From the NCBI GenBank assembly GCA_004151065.3, contig NWUY0300101812.1, positions 1-22,094 of the forward strand: a stretch of DNA of 22,094 bases, read 5' to 3'. The notes under the pieces are model-generated. The model worked only from the letters and a program-made list of their open reading frames with translations, was not told where the DNA came from and ran no database searches. Shown in pieces: positions 1 through 8,949 of this stretch. The DNA comes from Larix sibirica (taxonomy: Eukaryota; Streptophyta; Pinopsida; Pinales; Pinaceae). Both the position numbers and the translations under genes were made by a program. Each line of letters opens with the position of its first letter. Position 1 is the stretch's first letter.

Positions 1-87
1 GAATATATTTTTTTAAATCGCCAAACATTTTATGGTTGGAAATTTGATAATTAGTAAGATTCGCCAAGGTTTCTAACTTTAAGAAAA

Positions 88-960
88 TTATGGATCCTTA
101 AAATTTTCCCTGGTCTCAGGTTGATTCTCTAGTAATAGTATAAAGTCCTTGAATTTTCCAAAAATATCATCCTCGGATTGAACAGTATATATCCCAGTAA
201 GATGGGAAAAACCATTAGTAAAAGGAAGGAAGTGTTTAGCTTCACCAAGAGATTTAGTGGTCATAGGCCCACAAATGTCACTATGAACCACCGCAAGAGG
301 TTGAGACACATGTCTCTCTTTAATAAGGGACTCTTGATGATGTTCCCCCAATATACATCCTTCACAGAGACCACTAGGCATTTCAAACTGTGGAAGGTCT
401 TCAACAATCTGAAAATGCCTCATATGTCATAAGAACCCAATGTTTGTATAGCCCAAACATTGTTGCCACAACTTGCTAGTATTGGCAACCTTAACAACCA
501 TAGCAACAAATCCTTTTCATGTTGAATGAGAACTAAACTTTCGTGTTTAAAGAGAACTATGCTTCCCCAACTTGTACATATGGTCAAATTCATCACAATA
601 TCAAAAGGAAACCACTTTAAAACCATCACCAATGTATTTTGTTACCAATTGATTTGGCCAAAATTCCACCTTTTTATTGGTGCTAGTGATGTGGGAAATA
701 GATAGAAGATTGGGCCCTACTCCTAGAATGTGAAGGACTTCCCCAAATTTGGTAGTGTCAATGGGAATATCACCACATCCTAAAACAGGCAAAGTTGAGA
801 TATCACCAATAATCACTTTCTCACTATTGTGTTGACATTGATAATCAAAGAGAAGGTTTTGGTTTTGCCATATGCCTAGTAGCTCCAAAGTCAACAATCC
901 ATTCATGTTAAGTGGAGGAGAACCAATATGTATAGTGCACATCCAAATGTGCACTGTAAC
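88..960 (-). pseudogene. Ty1/copia pol relic (protease, pre-integrase zinc region, start of integrase core)
   Basis: Degenerate Ty1/copia polyprotein read from high to low coordinates with stops and frame changes. Near 862-903 the translation gives WIVDFGATRHMAK, the retropepsin site of copia elements, but the expected DSG reads DFG, so the catalytic motif is damaged. Around 640-830 there is VIIGD.STLPVLGCGDIPI followed by GVGPNLLSISHI, the usual region between protease and integrase. From 423 down come CEGCILGEHHQES (pre-integrase zinc-binding region) and VVHSDICGPMTTKSLG, which carries the first catalytic Asp of the integrase core. The following FIDDFSR-type motif is changed to FTNGFSH. The match fades near position 90, before the second catalytic Asp region, and the reverse transcriptase is not in the window. 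Family assignment rests on these motifs. The element cannot encode active enzymes. Confidence 0.88.
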
Positions 961-1138
961 ATGGATCCATTAGGTGTTACAAGTCCTTTATTAGATCTGA
1001 AAAATAAATTAGGGTTTATATTTCTAGAACCTCTAGAAAATTATGATCCAAGAAAACCCTAGTTACACATTGCAAGATATGATGCCACTAGCCAGTTTTG
1101 GATCAGCCAAGAGAATTAAGAGAGTAAGGTTCACACCT

Positions 1139-1150
1139 ACTCTAATACCA
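1139..1150 (-). other. Retrotransposon primer binding site (initiator-tRNA-Met type)
   Basis: The minus strand reads TGGTATTAGAGT, 10 of 12 matches to the canonical plant PBS TGGTATCAGAGC, complementary to the 3' end of initiator tRNA-Met. It directly abuts the inner end of the LTR at 1151, as expected for a minus-strand copia element. Only about 235 bases separate it from the protease active site, so gag has been mostly deleted. Confidence 0.75.
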
Positions 1151-1561
1151 TGTTGTTATTTACAAGGGTCAACAGAAAAATCAATGGTACTAAATCTCAC
1201 CTAAATTTTGAAATAGCCTCCTTTCAAGTGCACTAGAGAGAGATAGGTCTAGTGCGCTAGAGAGAGTGCAAAACCTAAGCACAAGGGATGAAAAATAGAA
1301 CTACACGTGTACCTAAGAGAAAGATGCCATTCACAAGAGAAAATGCCAAAATTAAGTGCCCTTAGGCTTATAACACTTTGTATTTTAGATAAAGAAGATT
1401 GCAATATGAGATGATACAAATGAGGGCTTGACTTGTGTATTTATACACAACTCAAGTGAGGTGTCCATTTAAGAGGGGGTTATGGGCACACAAAACAAGG
1501 GCATAGACCCCAAGAGGGTCATTGAGCCTACATATCAAGTTTGACTAGGTCAACATTAACA
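1151..1561 (-). repeat. 5' LTR of the minus-strand copia relic (about 411 bp)
   Basis: On the minus strand this block begins TGTTAATGTTGACC and ends GTAAATAACAACA, giving the TG...CA ends of an LTR, and is followed immediately by the PBS. A TATAAATA box lies at 1438-1445 (minus), well placed for the U3 promoter. The partner 3' LTR would lie left of position 1, outside the window, so the boundaries rest on the PBS, the TG/CA ends and the TATA position and not on an LTR pair. No target-site duplication can be checked. Confidence 0.7.
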
Positions 1562-1988
1562 ATACCTAGTAATACAATATAAAAATAAAGAATATGTCCA
1601 TGGCAATAATTACAAGTATTAATGATACATGAGCCATGGCCATAAATACAAATTGTGCTAATAATTTGAACATATAGTACTATTAACTATGTTGATAGCT
1701 TCTATTTTTAAGTTTTTGTTTGGTATAACAAGTTACAAAGCTAATTTGTGGGCAGTTTTTTTCTTACATATATTGCATCAATGGACCAACAAAAGTGAGG
1801 TGCATTCTACATCGCAATATGAGAGAGATGTTTAATGTTCATGCCTAACATTGTCATGACACGTGGCATGAGTTGAACTAATATAATATTTAAAAAAGTT
1901 TTAAAAAAAAGGGTCTATTGTGGATGAGATGTGCAACATCAAAAAAAATCTGGTAATGTTAAAAAGAAAATTTAAGAAAAGAATTCTA
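1562..1988. other. AT-rich stretch with no recognisable gene
   Basis: AT-rich sequence beyond the copia LTR. I see no reading frame with known motifs, no RNA gene and no clear repeat. It would be upstream or intronic sequence of the sugar-transporter locus if that gene extends to the left. Confidence 0.5.
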
Positions 1989-2127
1989 AGCATTAATACA
2001 CACACATGTAGATCCATCTTAACTTGGGATCTTTAGGCACTAAGAGATTTGTGTCTCAATTTCTTTTTGACCATCCTCGGTGCTTAATAGATCTATAGTT
2101 AAGATGGATCCACACTAGTTTATGCTC
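1989..2127. repeat. Long imperfect inverted repeat (MITE-like or hairpin)
   Basis: The left arm (about 1989-2045) contains GATCCATCTTAAC followed by GGATCT and GGCAC. The right arm (about 2072-2127) contains the reverse complement GTTAAGATGGATC with AGATCT and GTGCTT at matching spacing. The arms are about 55 bases each with scattered mismatches and small gaps, around a loop of roughly 25 bases. This is a foldback structure, possibly a MITE or a derivative. No terminal duplication was recognised. Confidence 0.65.
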
Positions 2128-3160
2128 TAACGTGCATGAATATTTCAATAAAAATTAAACTTGTAGATCTAATTGTTCCAATGTTATTAATACCAAATTA
2201 AACAATACTACAAAATAAAATTAGATATTTTCCTCCAAAGCATCAAAACTTTAATGTTAATATAGCATTGAAAATTTCCAAGTGATTAGAAAACTAAATC
2301 TTTATATCAAAAACATTGCAAATAAAACTGATAGTGAAGATCTTAAAGTTCATATGTAATTTCTTTGTTTATTTGAAATTTTCTTGTAATTCTTATACAT
2401 GACACTATGAAGTCAATGAACCCTCCTGTTCTCCGAATTGGTAGAAACCAATGCACATTGAGGACAATGCCTAGAGCATGATGTTGATGCAAAAAATGGC
2501 CTCCAGGAGTAATACTAATGTAGACCAAAGCTTCACCCCCAATCCTGCCAAAATGGTCCTAACATTGAACATTTTCTACACATCCTCCTGAGGGATGAGC
2601 CCAACAAGCTCCACGATAGTTGGTCGATCTGAGGGGAGCAAAGCACTTGTGTACTATAGTATGCCAATCCTTTCAGGAATGTGCCACAAAATCCCACAGT
2701 CCCTACAAAGAGTGGTTGGAACTTGGAAGTACATCTAGTATCAGTGTTCAGTTTTTCAAGGAAGAATTCATTGGAGGTTGGCCCTGTTTGGTGATTGCAG
2801 CGCTTTGGTTCGTTCCTCTTTTATTGGGATTGGCATTTCCTGTTCTATATACCCTCTAGAAGATCCATTGTAATTTTGATTTTGATAATGAGGTGAGTGC
2901 TTTGATTGCTTTCTATACCATGTAGCACGATGAGGCATGTATGTAGTGGTTGGCCAAAGGTTCTTTTCTGATTAAGGATGCAAAGTCTCTAGATGCAGTA
3001 GCTTTTTTATTTCTCTTTTAAGGAAGAGGATATAAGTTCCATTGTATATACCCTTCCATTTTTTAATTTGGTTATGTAAATATATGGCATATTTAAAAAA
3101 AAAACGAAAAAAACAGTTTATACATGACATTTTGTTTTGCTACTATTTTATATGTAACAG
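2128..3160. other. Unassigned region upstream of the first visible transporter exon
   Basis: No recognisable transporter exon. The plus strand has a 79-codon open frame (2620-2859) ending in a hydrophobic run (ALWFVPLLLGLAFPVLYTL), and the minus strand has a 61-codon frame at 2343-2528. Neither resembles a family I know, and both have stops just outside. An A-rich tract lies at about 3091-3112. If the sugar-transporter gene is complete, this stretch is intron. It ends in a pyrimidine-rich run and TAACAG, the acceptor of the exon at 3161. Confidence 0.45.
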
Positions 3161-6100
3161 GGACATTTTGATGAGTCTTCTCTCACACTGCTTGCAAGAA
3201 TATTATCACTAGTTGGTCTTTTGGTGAGTCATATGCCTCTCTACTTGTATAATGCTGTATAATAGAATGCAATTTTTTTTCTTCGATAAAACCCTAGGTA
3301 GAATATTTGGTAGTTGAAAAAACATGGCAGGTATATAATGGCATTTATTTGGCTGGACAGGGTTATATTGCAACATTTTCAATGGGCATGGGTGGAATTC
3401 CATGGGTCATAATGTCTGAGGTTAGTTATCATTACCATAGAGTCATCTTAACCTTGAATTTTCTTTTTAAAGAAATGAAGATGATTTTACTAGTCAAACT
3501 GGTGATGACATAACTTGGACTTCTAGGAGTTACATCAATATTTTGTTCCTACTGTCCCAAATACTCTTCAAAATCTCTACAGAGTTTGAGAATCTAAAAA
3601 AACACAGGTTTTTTATACGATATGGAAACTATGCTGCTTGCAAATTGTCCAACTAATATTATATATATACAGTACATAAAGCAAAAAATTCACATAAAAT
3701 TATGCCCACTACAGTCACTATTGACAGATTCCATGCAAACCGAAAACCCTGTGGGTGCACTTGCTTTTTCGTTCACCTCTGTGGGAGGGAGAGCTTGGAG
3801 CAGCATCCTTCCACTAGCACTTGAAGCCAGATGATAACTCCTTCAGCAACATCCAGGGCTGCTTCTAGTTCCACATTTTTGGCCGTAAGGCTACTTGACT
3901 CTCTGCCTTTCGTTCCAGCAGGTGCTGTATTTGAACTTGCATGACCTGGCTAGCTGTGGGGGCTTCAGTTTTGCTGCCTATTGGCAGGGTGGTGAGGGAG
4001 GCTCTATTGTCTTGTGCCAAAAGGCCTGCATGAGCTGCCATGGTGAGAGCTTGGTCTGTTGTATGCTCCCACTATCGAAATCCTCAACGGAGATCTTTCA
4101 TCTCTGCATGGAAACAACACCTGCAACAGGGGTGTGTCATGGTTCGAGTGGGGCGGAATGAAGGGTCCAACCTGAAATTGCTTGCCAGAATTTCTGTCAA
4201 TTGGAGCATGAAGGGGAGAGGGAGATTCCCAAATTCGCCAATGGGGAAGGCAACACAAAGGTACCAGAGAAGAAATAGTATGATGACACCCAAGTTGTCG
4301 GACCAATTCCTCCCAACAACCATTAGCCAAGAGACATGTGGAGGGGATTCTATTGGTGCAAAGAGATGGGATTTGAATGATGGGCATCAGAGCTAGAAGG
4401 GGACAGAGAGACTCCCACCTAAACAGGCCAAGGTCAAGCCCTTACATGCAAAAAAAATTGGGAAGAGGGATAGCGGGCATTTATGCCACCTTCCCATCGT
4501 TTGTCCATGTACAGTGAGCCTTACGCAGCCTACAGAATTCTTGCACTCCCGGAGGTGAGTGAGGGTGCACCATTGGATCTCTCATTCAACGGCACACCCT
4601 CACTCACCTTAGGGAGTGCAAGAACTGTCTTTCAGGAATATAAGTATTGTCATGCATGTACATAGTGGAAGTGGATCATGGAGGGGGCTGGGTATGGAAG
4701 CCCCCTCCTATTTAACTTTTTGATGGGATGGGATGCGTGGTGTTCGCCCCACCTTTCAACTTTCCAAAACGTCCAATACCTTCCCAAGGTGTCTCGACCC
4801 ATTGTGACAATTTGAATGGCTTGTATTCATGGGCAGTATTCACAAGCTCGAACCTCCTCCCTTCCTCTGATCTGTAGTTGGGCCACGGCCAAATTCACCA
4901 ACCCCCATTCTTGTCCACAATTGAGTTGTTAATGCAAAGCACATGGACTAGGGATACATGGGAAAAGCCTAAAGGTAGTGAAGAGAGCCCTATTGTGGTA
5001 ACTGATTCTTGCTTAAGTAAGTAAGGAGATGCCTCCTTTGGATTGTAGGGCATTGATGATGAGAGATGAATCCCAACCACTGTGATATTGCCTGATGTGA
5101 TTTTGGAGAGCACTTTTAGGCCTTGCAAAGCTGCTAGTATTTCTACTTCATTGTTTGTCACCTTTGGGGCATTGATGACGAGAGATGCATCCCCAACCGC
5201 CATGATATTGCCCAATGTGATTTTGGAGAGCAGTTTTAGGCCTTGGAAAGCTGCTAGGCTTTCTACTTTATTGTTTGTCACCATTCCAAGGCTCCATCCA
5301 AAGCTTAATGCTTTCATCAGGAGAACGCTCACTATCCCACTCTTTCCTGGGTCCTCAGCATGCCCGGAACAAGGTACCCAAAATGGATATGCATAAATTT
5401 GAGGGTTTAAACCCGGTTCAGTGGGTTTCTCAGGTGGAACACTACTTATCTACTATGCACCCTAACTAATGATGATCTCATGATAATGAATGCTTCCCAC
5501 TTTTGAGTGATGCTTGGATGGATGTTGATAAACTGAAATGAAAGACAAACAAATGTGATATTGATCGAGTTGATCGAGCTTCGGTCAATGATAAACCTTC
5601 CTTGTCCCTGCTGCCACCCTAGTGGACCTAAATTTATTCAGCATTGAAAGGGATGAAAAAAAACTTGGTAGCAAATTTTTTGTGTCTTAATTGTTTTGGG
5701 GTTAAGATGCTTTTATGCTAGTTTATTCCGATTATTTGTTTATGTTATAAAAGACTATAGATTTAATTTTTTTCTATTCTAGTTTTTATTAGCATTAATA
5801 CCCTACCATCTCATCCAAACTGAACAATAGAGAGCACCTCACTCTCACTTCTCTTAATACAATTATGAGGAAGATAATGATGATCATGAAAAAGTCTAGC
5901 ATTCACAAATGCCAGGTCTATTTCACGTTAAGAATTTCCCACATTTAGCAGTATTTTATATCAATAGCAAATGATCAATAAAAAGACATCTCTAAATATA
6001 GCGTATTTATGTCTTGACAGATATTTCCTTTGAATATGAAGCGTATTGCTGGCAGTCTGGTGTCTTTCACAGCTTGGCTTGGTTCATGGATTGTCACCCT

Positions 6101-6363
6101 CACTTTTAATTCTCTCTTCTCTTGGAGTGATACAGGTGATATAAATTTTCTATGTTATTTTACTAATAAATAACTAGGATTAGTTAAAAATGGATTTGTG
6201 TTCAGATATTTTTTCAAGGCAACTGATTAGTAATGATATGTGCACTGTAGGTTCCTTCTTTTTATTTTGCATTATTTGCGCCTTCACTGTGCTATTCGTG
6301 GTAGAGCTTGTACCGGAGACAAAGGGAAGAACTTTAGAAGAAATACAATCTTCTTTCTCATAA
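3161..6363 (+). CDS. Sugar transporter, ERD6-like family (MFS), 3'-terminal four exons; 5' part absent
   Basis: Predicted membrane carrier for monosaccharides. The ERD6-like branch of the plant sugar porter family is mostly linked to sugar export from the vacuole, which is family knowledge and not shown here. Exons: 3161-3223 (ends LSLVGLL), 3361-3420 ([20 protein letters not shown]), 6021-6135 (starts [19 protein letters not shown], ends LFSWSDT) and 6251-6363 (ends [17 protein letters not shown], then TAA). All introns are GT..AG: 3224-3360, 3421-6020 and 6136-6250. Phases agree (0, 0, 1), so the joined frame is open. It covers the last transmembrane helices (about TM10-12), with the [12 protein letters not shown] motif and the PETKGR signature after the last helix. 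The family is normally around 480-500 residues; about 116 are visible. The large intron holds retroelement debris. It may be a working gene continuing to the left or a 5'-truncated copy; the intact exons and splice sites favour the former. Confidence 0.9.
3720..4460 (-). pseudogene. GC-richer decayed coding block, possibly retrotransposon gag-like
   Basis: Base composition is richer in G and C than the flanks, and open frames occur on both strands. The most protein-like reading is on the minus strand from an ATG at 4041: it begins [20 protein letters not shown], continues with [21 protein letters not shown] and stops near 3865. A frame change there continues with [15 protein letters not shown], which is helical and coiled-coil-like. 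This resembles the N-terminal part of some plant retrotransposon gag proteins but has no diagnostic motif. The overlapping plus-strand frames look like shadows. Function unassigned. Confidence 0.35.
4532..4628. ncRNA. Strong hairpin resembling a plant miRNA precursor (intronic)
   Basis: The left arm TTCTTGCACTCCC (4538-4550) plus AGGTGAGTGAGGGTG (4553-4567) pairs with CACCCTCACTCACCT (4595-4609) plus GGGAGTGCAAGAA (4612-4624). Between the two blocks there is one mismatch and one possible G-U pair. After a 2-base bulge, ACAG (4532-4535) pairs with CTGT (4625-4628). The loop is about 27 bases (4568-4594). The near-perfect 30-base duplex with a short loop fits a compact plant pre-miRNA. It lies inside the transporter intron and could be processed from that transcript or its own. 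I recognise no known mature miRNA. It could also be a small foldback repeat. Confidence 0.45.
4800..5332 (-). pseudogene. LINE-type RNase H domain fragment with internal 40-residue tandem duplication
   Basis: The minus-strand frame (stop-free 5332-4895) reads [20 protein letters not shown], then GLKLL, then [10 protein letters not shown]. This is the plant RNase H-like domain found at the end of non-LTR retroelement polyproteins: the TNN..E and GD..LVI motifs carry catalytic carboxylates. The block VTNNKVES...LVINAPK is then repeated as [20 protein letters not shown]...VVG, after which one missing base shifts the frame. The end reads [10 protein letters not shown]...NSIVDKN, the usual C-terminal helix, and continues in another frame as LVNLAVAQL to near 4800. 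The reverse transcriptase that should precede it is missing, so this is an orphan fragment. Confidence 0.75.
5048..5284. repeat. Tandem duplication, period about 120 bp, inside the RNase H fragment
   Basis: 5048-5166 and 5167-5284 align along their full length (shared landmarks GGGCATTGATGA, TGTGATTTTGGAGAGCA, TTTTAGGCCTTG and TTGTTTGTCACC). The period is 120 at the right end and 119 at the left because of one missing base near 5070. A 120-bp period equals exactly 40 codons. Confidence 0.9.
5377..5469 (+). pseudogene. Retrotransposon gag N-terminal fragment
   Basis: The plus-strand translation reads [20 protein letters not shown] then [10 protein letters not shown] and a stop. This matches the start of the gag capsid region in plant retrotransposons, whose usual form is PK.D..KFDG..P..W...ME.FF. 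Only about 30 residues survive before a stop at 5467, and nothing downstream continues the domain. It abuts the RNase H fragment on the opposite strand with no spacer, which suggests two nested or truncated elements. Confidence 0.55.
5470..6020. other. AT-rich intron tail, nothing recognised
   Basis: Frames on both strands are short and interrupted. The last bases (TTTATGTCTTGACAG) form the acceptor of the next transporter exon. Confidence 0.5.
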
Positions 6364-6560
6364 GATTCTATTGTAAGAAATTGAAAGTTTGTCCATGGCG
6401 TCATGCCATGGTTGATTTTTACCTTTTCATGGTTTATAGAGTGGTTATCATGATGAGTTTGTAATTAATTACAAACAAATATTCTCATTATTATTTATTA
6501 TATTAAGTTCATTTATTATTCTGCTAAAAAGAGCTCAACTATCAAGCTATTGTGGTTGAA
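6364..6560 (+). other. Probable 3' UTR and downstream flank of the sugar transporter
   Basis: It follows the TAA of the transporter. It carries two small perfect inverted repeats: CCATGGC (6393-6399) with GCCATGG (6405-6411) around a 5-base loop, and a 20-base palindrome GTTTGTAATTAATTACAAAC at 6457-6476. No canonical AATAAA is seen here. Plant polyadenylation signals are loose, so the transcript end cannot be placed. Confidence 0.4.
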
Positions 6561-6969
6561 GATTCCATACACAATGTGGAATAATTCTTTGAAGAAAACA
6601 AATATTGAAGTAACAGAAACTAAACAATCTGACTTACGTGACTGGAGATTTTGGTTTTTTAAAGTTATGAAAACATGTCCATGAGCAAAAGGTTTTGAAT
6701 AATTTTTTAATCATTTTTAAATTATGTATTATGTATTAAAAAAATGGATAAAAATAAATGGGAAAATTAAAAATGAAGGATTATTTATGATTAATTAGTA
6801 AAGTCTTTGTTCTCTGTAATAAGAGTAGTGAGGTGCTCAACAGTCTAGGGGGATTTTAACAATTAAGATATAACCCACATCACAAAAATATAATTTGTTT
6901 TATCATGTATGAATGTGGTGTAATGTTCAAATATATTTTCCCACATATTAAAGTAATTACATATTTGTA
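6561..6969. other. AT-rich intergenic sequence, nothing recognised
   Basis: Very A/T-rich with short homopolymer runs. There are no coding motifs or RNA genes. Confidence 0.5.
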
Positions 6970-7745
6970 GTTGAGATTTATGGTTTTTCACTAATCATTT
7001 AAAAACCTTTACACATATATAAAAATAATAAAATTAAAAATGTCTATAAATATTTTGAAACCTTACAATAAATCAATATTATCTTTGTTTCACAAGTTCT
7101 GTTATTTTTTATTTCACAAAATATTTTAGTTTCTTGCACCTAATTGTATAACCAAATCTCCAGGAATTATTTTCATTCAAACAATTTGTTTGTAAATTCT
7201 TTGCTCTTTGTTCTTCTAAGTTTCCCATTTTCCATGGCCAATTAGGAAAAGTTTTTCTCTTACATGGAAAGTCTATCTTCTTGATGTTATAATCTATCTT
7301 CCTCATGTTAAACTTGGTATTTGTATTGCATTTATAAGTTAGGATTCATAGCTTCCACTGAGATTTATAGTTTTATACTAATCAATTACAAGTGTCTACA
7401 TCTATAAAAAAATCATAAATTAAAAATGTCCAAAAGTTGATTTATGTAAATTCTGTGTTTCTCAATAGCTTCCATTGGATTAGGGCTTATGGTTTTACAT
7501 TGATCAATTACAAGTGTTACATCTACCAAAAATTCATATCCTAAAAATGTTCAGAAGTTGATCTATGTTTTCTTTCTTTTACAATCTGTGATAAATGATA
7601 TGTATTTTAATTGTTTAGCCTTGTCAAGGCACACTTCACTCTTTTACAATCATATTATCTTTAACTTTCATAAAATAATTTAGTTTCTTACCCTTTGTTG
7701 TATAACCAGATTTCCAAAAAATCTTTTCCTTCATACAATTTTACA
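6970..7745. repeat. Diverged direct repeats (three partial copies)
   Basis: The phrase 'TTTATGGTTTT...ACTAATCA...TACA...AAAATGT' recurs at about 6970-7050, 7350-7440 and 7466-7560 with a similar order of landmarks (ATCAATTACAAGTGT, CCAAAAGTTGAT or CAGAAGTTGATC). A second block, TTTAGTTTCTT...GTATAACCA.AT.TCCA followed by CAA..TT, occurs at about 7122-7185 and 7678-7740. The parent element is unknown, and no coding capacity is seen. Confidence 0.55.
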
Positions 7746-8761
7746 AGTTGCATAAACCACTCCCTTATATTTTGATTTGATATATGGAAATAATTGCTTA
7801 TTACTATTTGCTACATTACCAAGCAACTACTAACCCAAAGCTAAAAGGCATATAACCTACAGTAAATTTTATGTCATCGATATAAACAACCAGCATTTAA
7901 TTCTTAGTACATTCCAGCATTGATAGTTCTTTGATGCCTTTAAAAATTTGTTAACTATAATATGCATTTACTAACTCATAATTGAGCCTTGTATATAATC
8001 ACAATGACTATACTATGCTATTCCATTGATGCTCTATTTGCAGACTAATGCTCTATTTGCAGCATGCTTATAGTAGAATTACCATAACCATAACAAAAAT
8101 ATATAATAATTGAGTGATCTAGTGTTATGAATATGACAAATTATAAAATGATAATAATCAAGTAAATATTACATAAACATTTGGCATGATATATTGGAAA
8201 ACAAACCAATTTTAAATTGATATTATTAGAGGAAAATGGACAAGAAGAAATATATATGAACAACATGAAGCTTCAATAAGTAAGCAAATCAATCAACTTT
8301 GATTATAATGTTATCATAAGTATTTAAAATATAGTAAAGGGAAGATGAAGCATTTTGTCTCTCATTTGTTCATTTCATGCATATTTCATTAATTTATAGA
8401 AATTTAAGGAAGACTAATAGACAAAATTGTAGAAAATGATTTGTCATCACTATTGATATTTTGCATGCCAATCCTTTGGGATTTTCAATTACTTTAGTAT
8501 GATATGCATTAATTTTTTATATCATGTGTGAATTTATTGCCCCAAGTTGTGTGATGAAATATTAATGTGTTTGAATTTCTTCATGAACAACCAAGTTGCA
8601 ACACTTCACTATGCAAAAAGAATTTGGTGTGTTCACAACACAATGTTGCATTCCATTATGAACCATGCTAGGGGTTGATTGCTACAATGTGTATACTACA
8701 ATGATTGTTATACTATATTTGGCATATATGTTAAAATGACAAATTAGACACACATATGAAC
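7746..8761. other. AT-rich stretch with no recognisable gene
   Basis: Both strands are heavily interrupted by stops. The only visible structure is a short direct repeat of ATGCTCTATTTGCAG at about 8030-8062. Confidence 0.5.
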
Positions 8762-8923
8762 AAAATTTGGTAGAAATTCCCCATAGTGAGACTTCAACTA
8801 TCATGGATTTTGTCTATCCTTGAACTCCTTTGAGATCAAACCAAATTTTGGTAGAAGATCTTCTTAGTGAGGCACCAATTATCATGAATTTAGTCTATCT
8901 TTGAACTTTTTTGGAATCAAACC
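8762..8923. repeat. Two tandem 81-bp units
   Basis: 8762-8842 and 8843-8923 align end to end without gaps. Both start AAA.TTTGGTAGAA, contain TATCATG.ATTT.GTCTATC.TTGAAC and end ATCAAACC. Divergence is substitutional, so the duplication is old. It lies just downstream (in minus orientation) of the gypsy integrase tail, and 81 bases is 27 codons. It may be part of the 3' end of that element. Confidence 0.85.
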
Positions 8924-8949
8924 ACCTCTCTTAGAGGTTGTTGGTCCCC

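Larger units (their letters stand above)
3421..6020 (+). other. 2.6-kb intron of the sugar transporter, filled with repeat debris
   Basis: Begins GTTAGT and ends GTCTTGACAG, between exons encoding WVIMSE and IFPLNM, which are contiguous in the protein family. The neighbouring introns are only 137 and 115 bases, so the extra length is probably inserted sequence. It contains a GC-richer decayed coding block, the hairpin at 4532-4628, a minus-strand RNase H domain and a plus-strand gag fragment, all described separately. The final part (5470-6020) is AT-rich with nothing recognisable. Confidence 0.8.

Noticed and set aside
178-432. Plus-strand frame of 84 codons opposite the copia integrase start
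   Set aside because: It lies antisense to a recognisable integrase sequence and has no motif of its own.
2620-2859. Upstream exon of the sugar transporter encoding a hydrophobic helix
   Set aside because: The hydrophobic run does not match any helix or loop motif of the family, the frame has no matching splice donor, and it ends in a stop.
4004-4387. Minus-strand frame of 127 codons
   Set aside because: Its composition is proline-, serine- and cysteine-rich without domain features. The more protein-like reading is in another frame starting at 4041.
4040-4396. Plus-strand frame of 118 codons in the transporter intron
   Set aside because: It overlaps open frames on the other strand in a GC-richer block, shows no family signature, and lies inside an intron. 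Treated as a chance frame.
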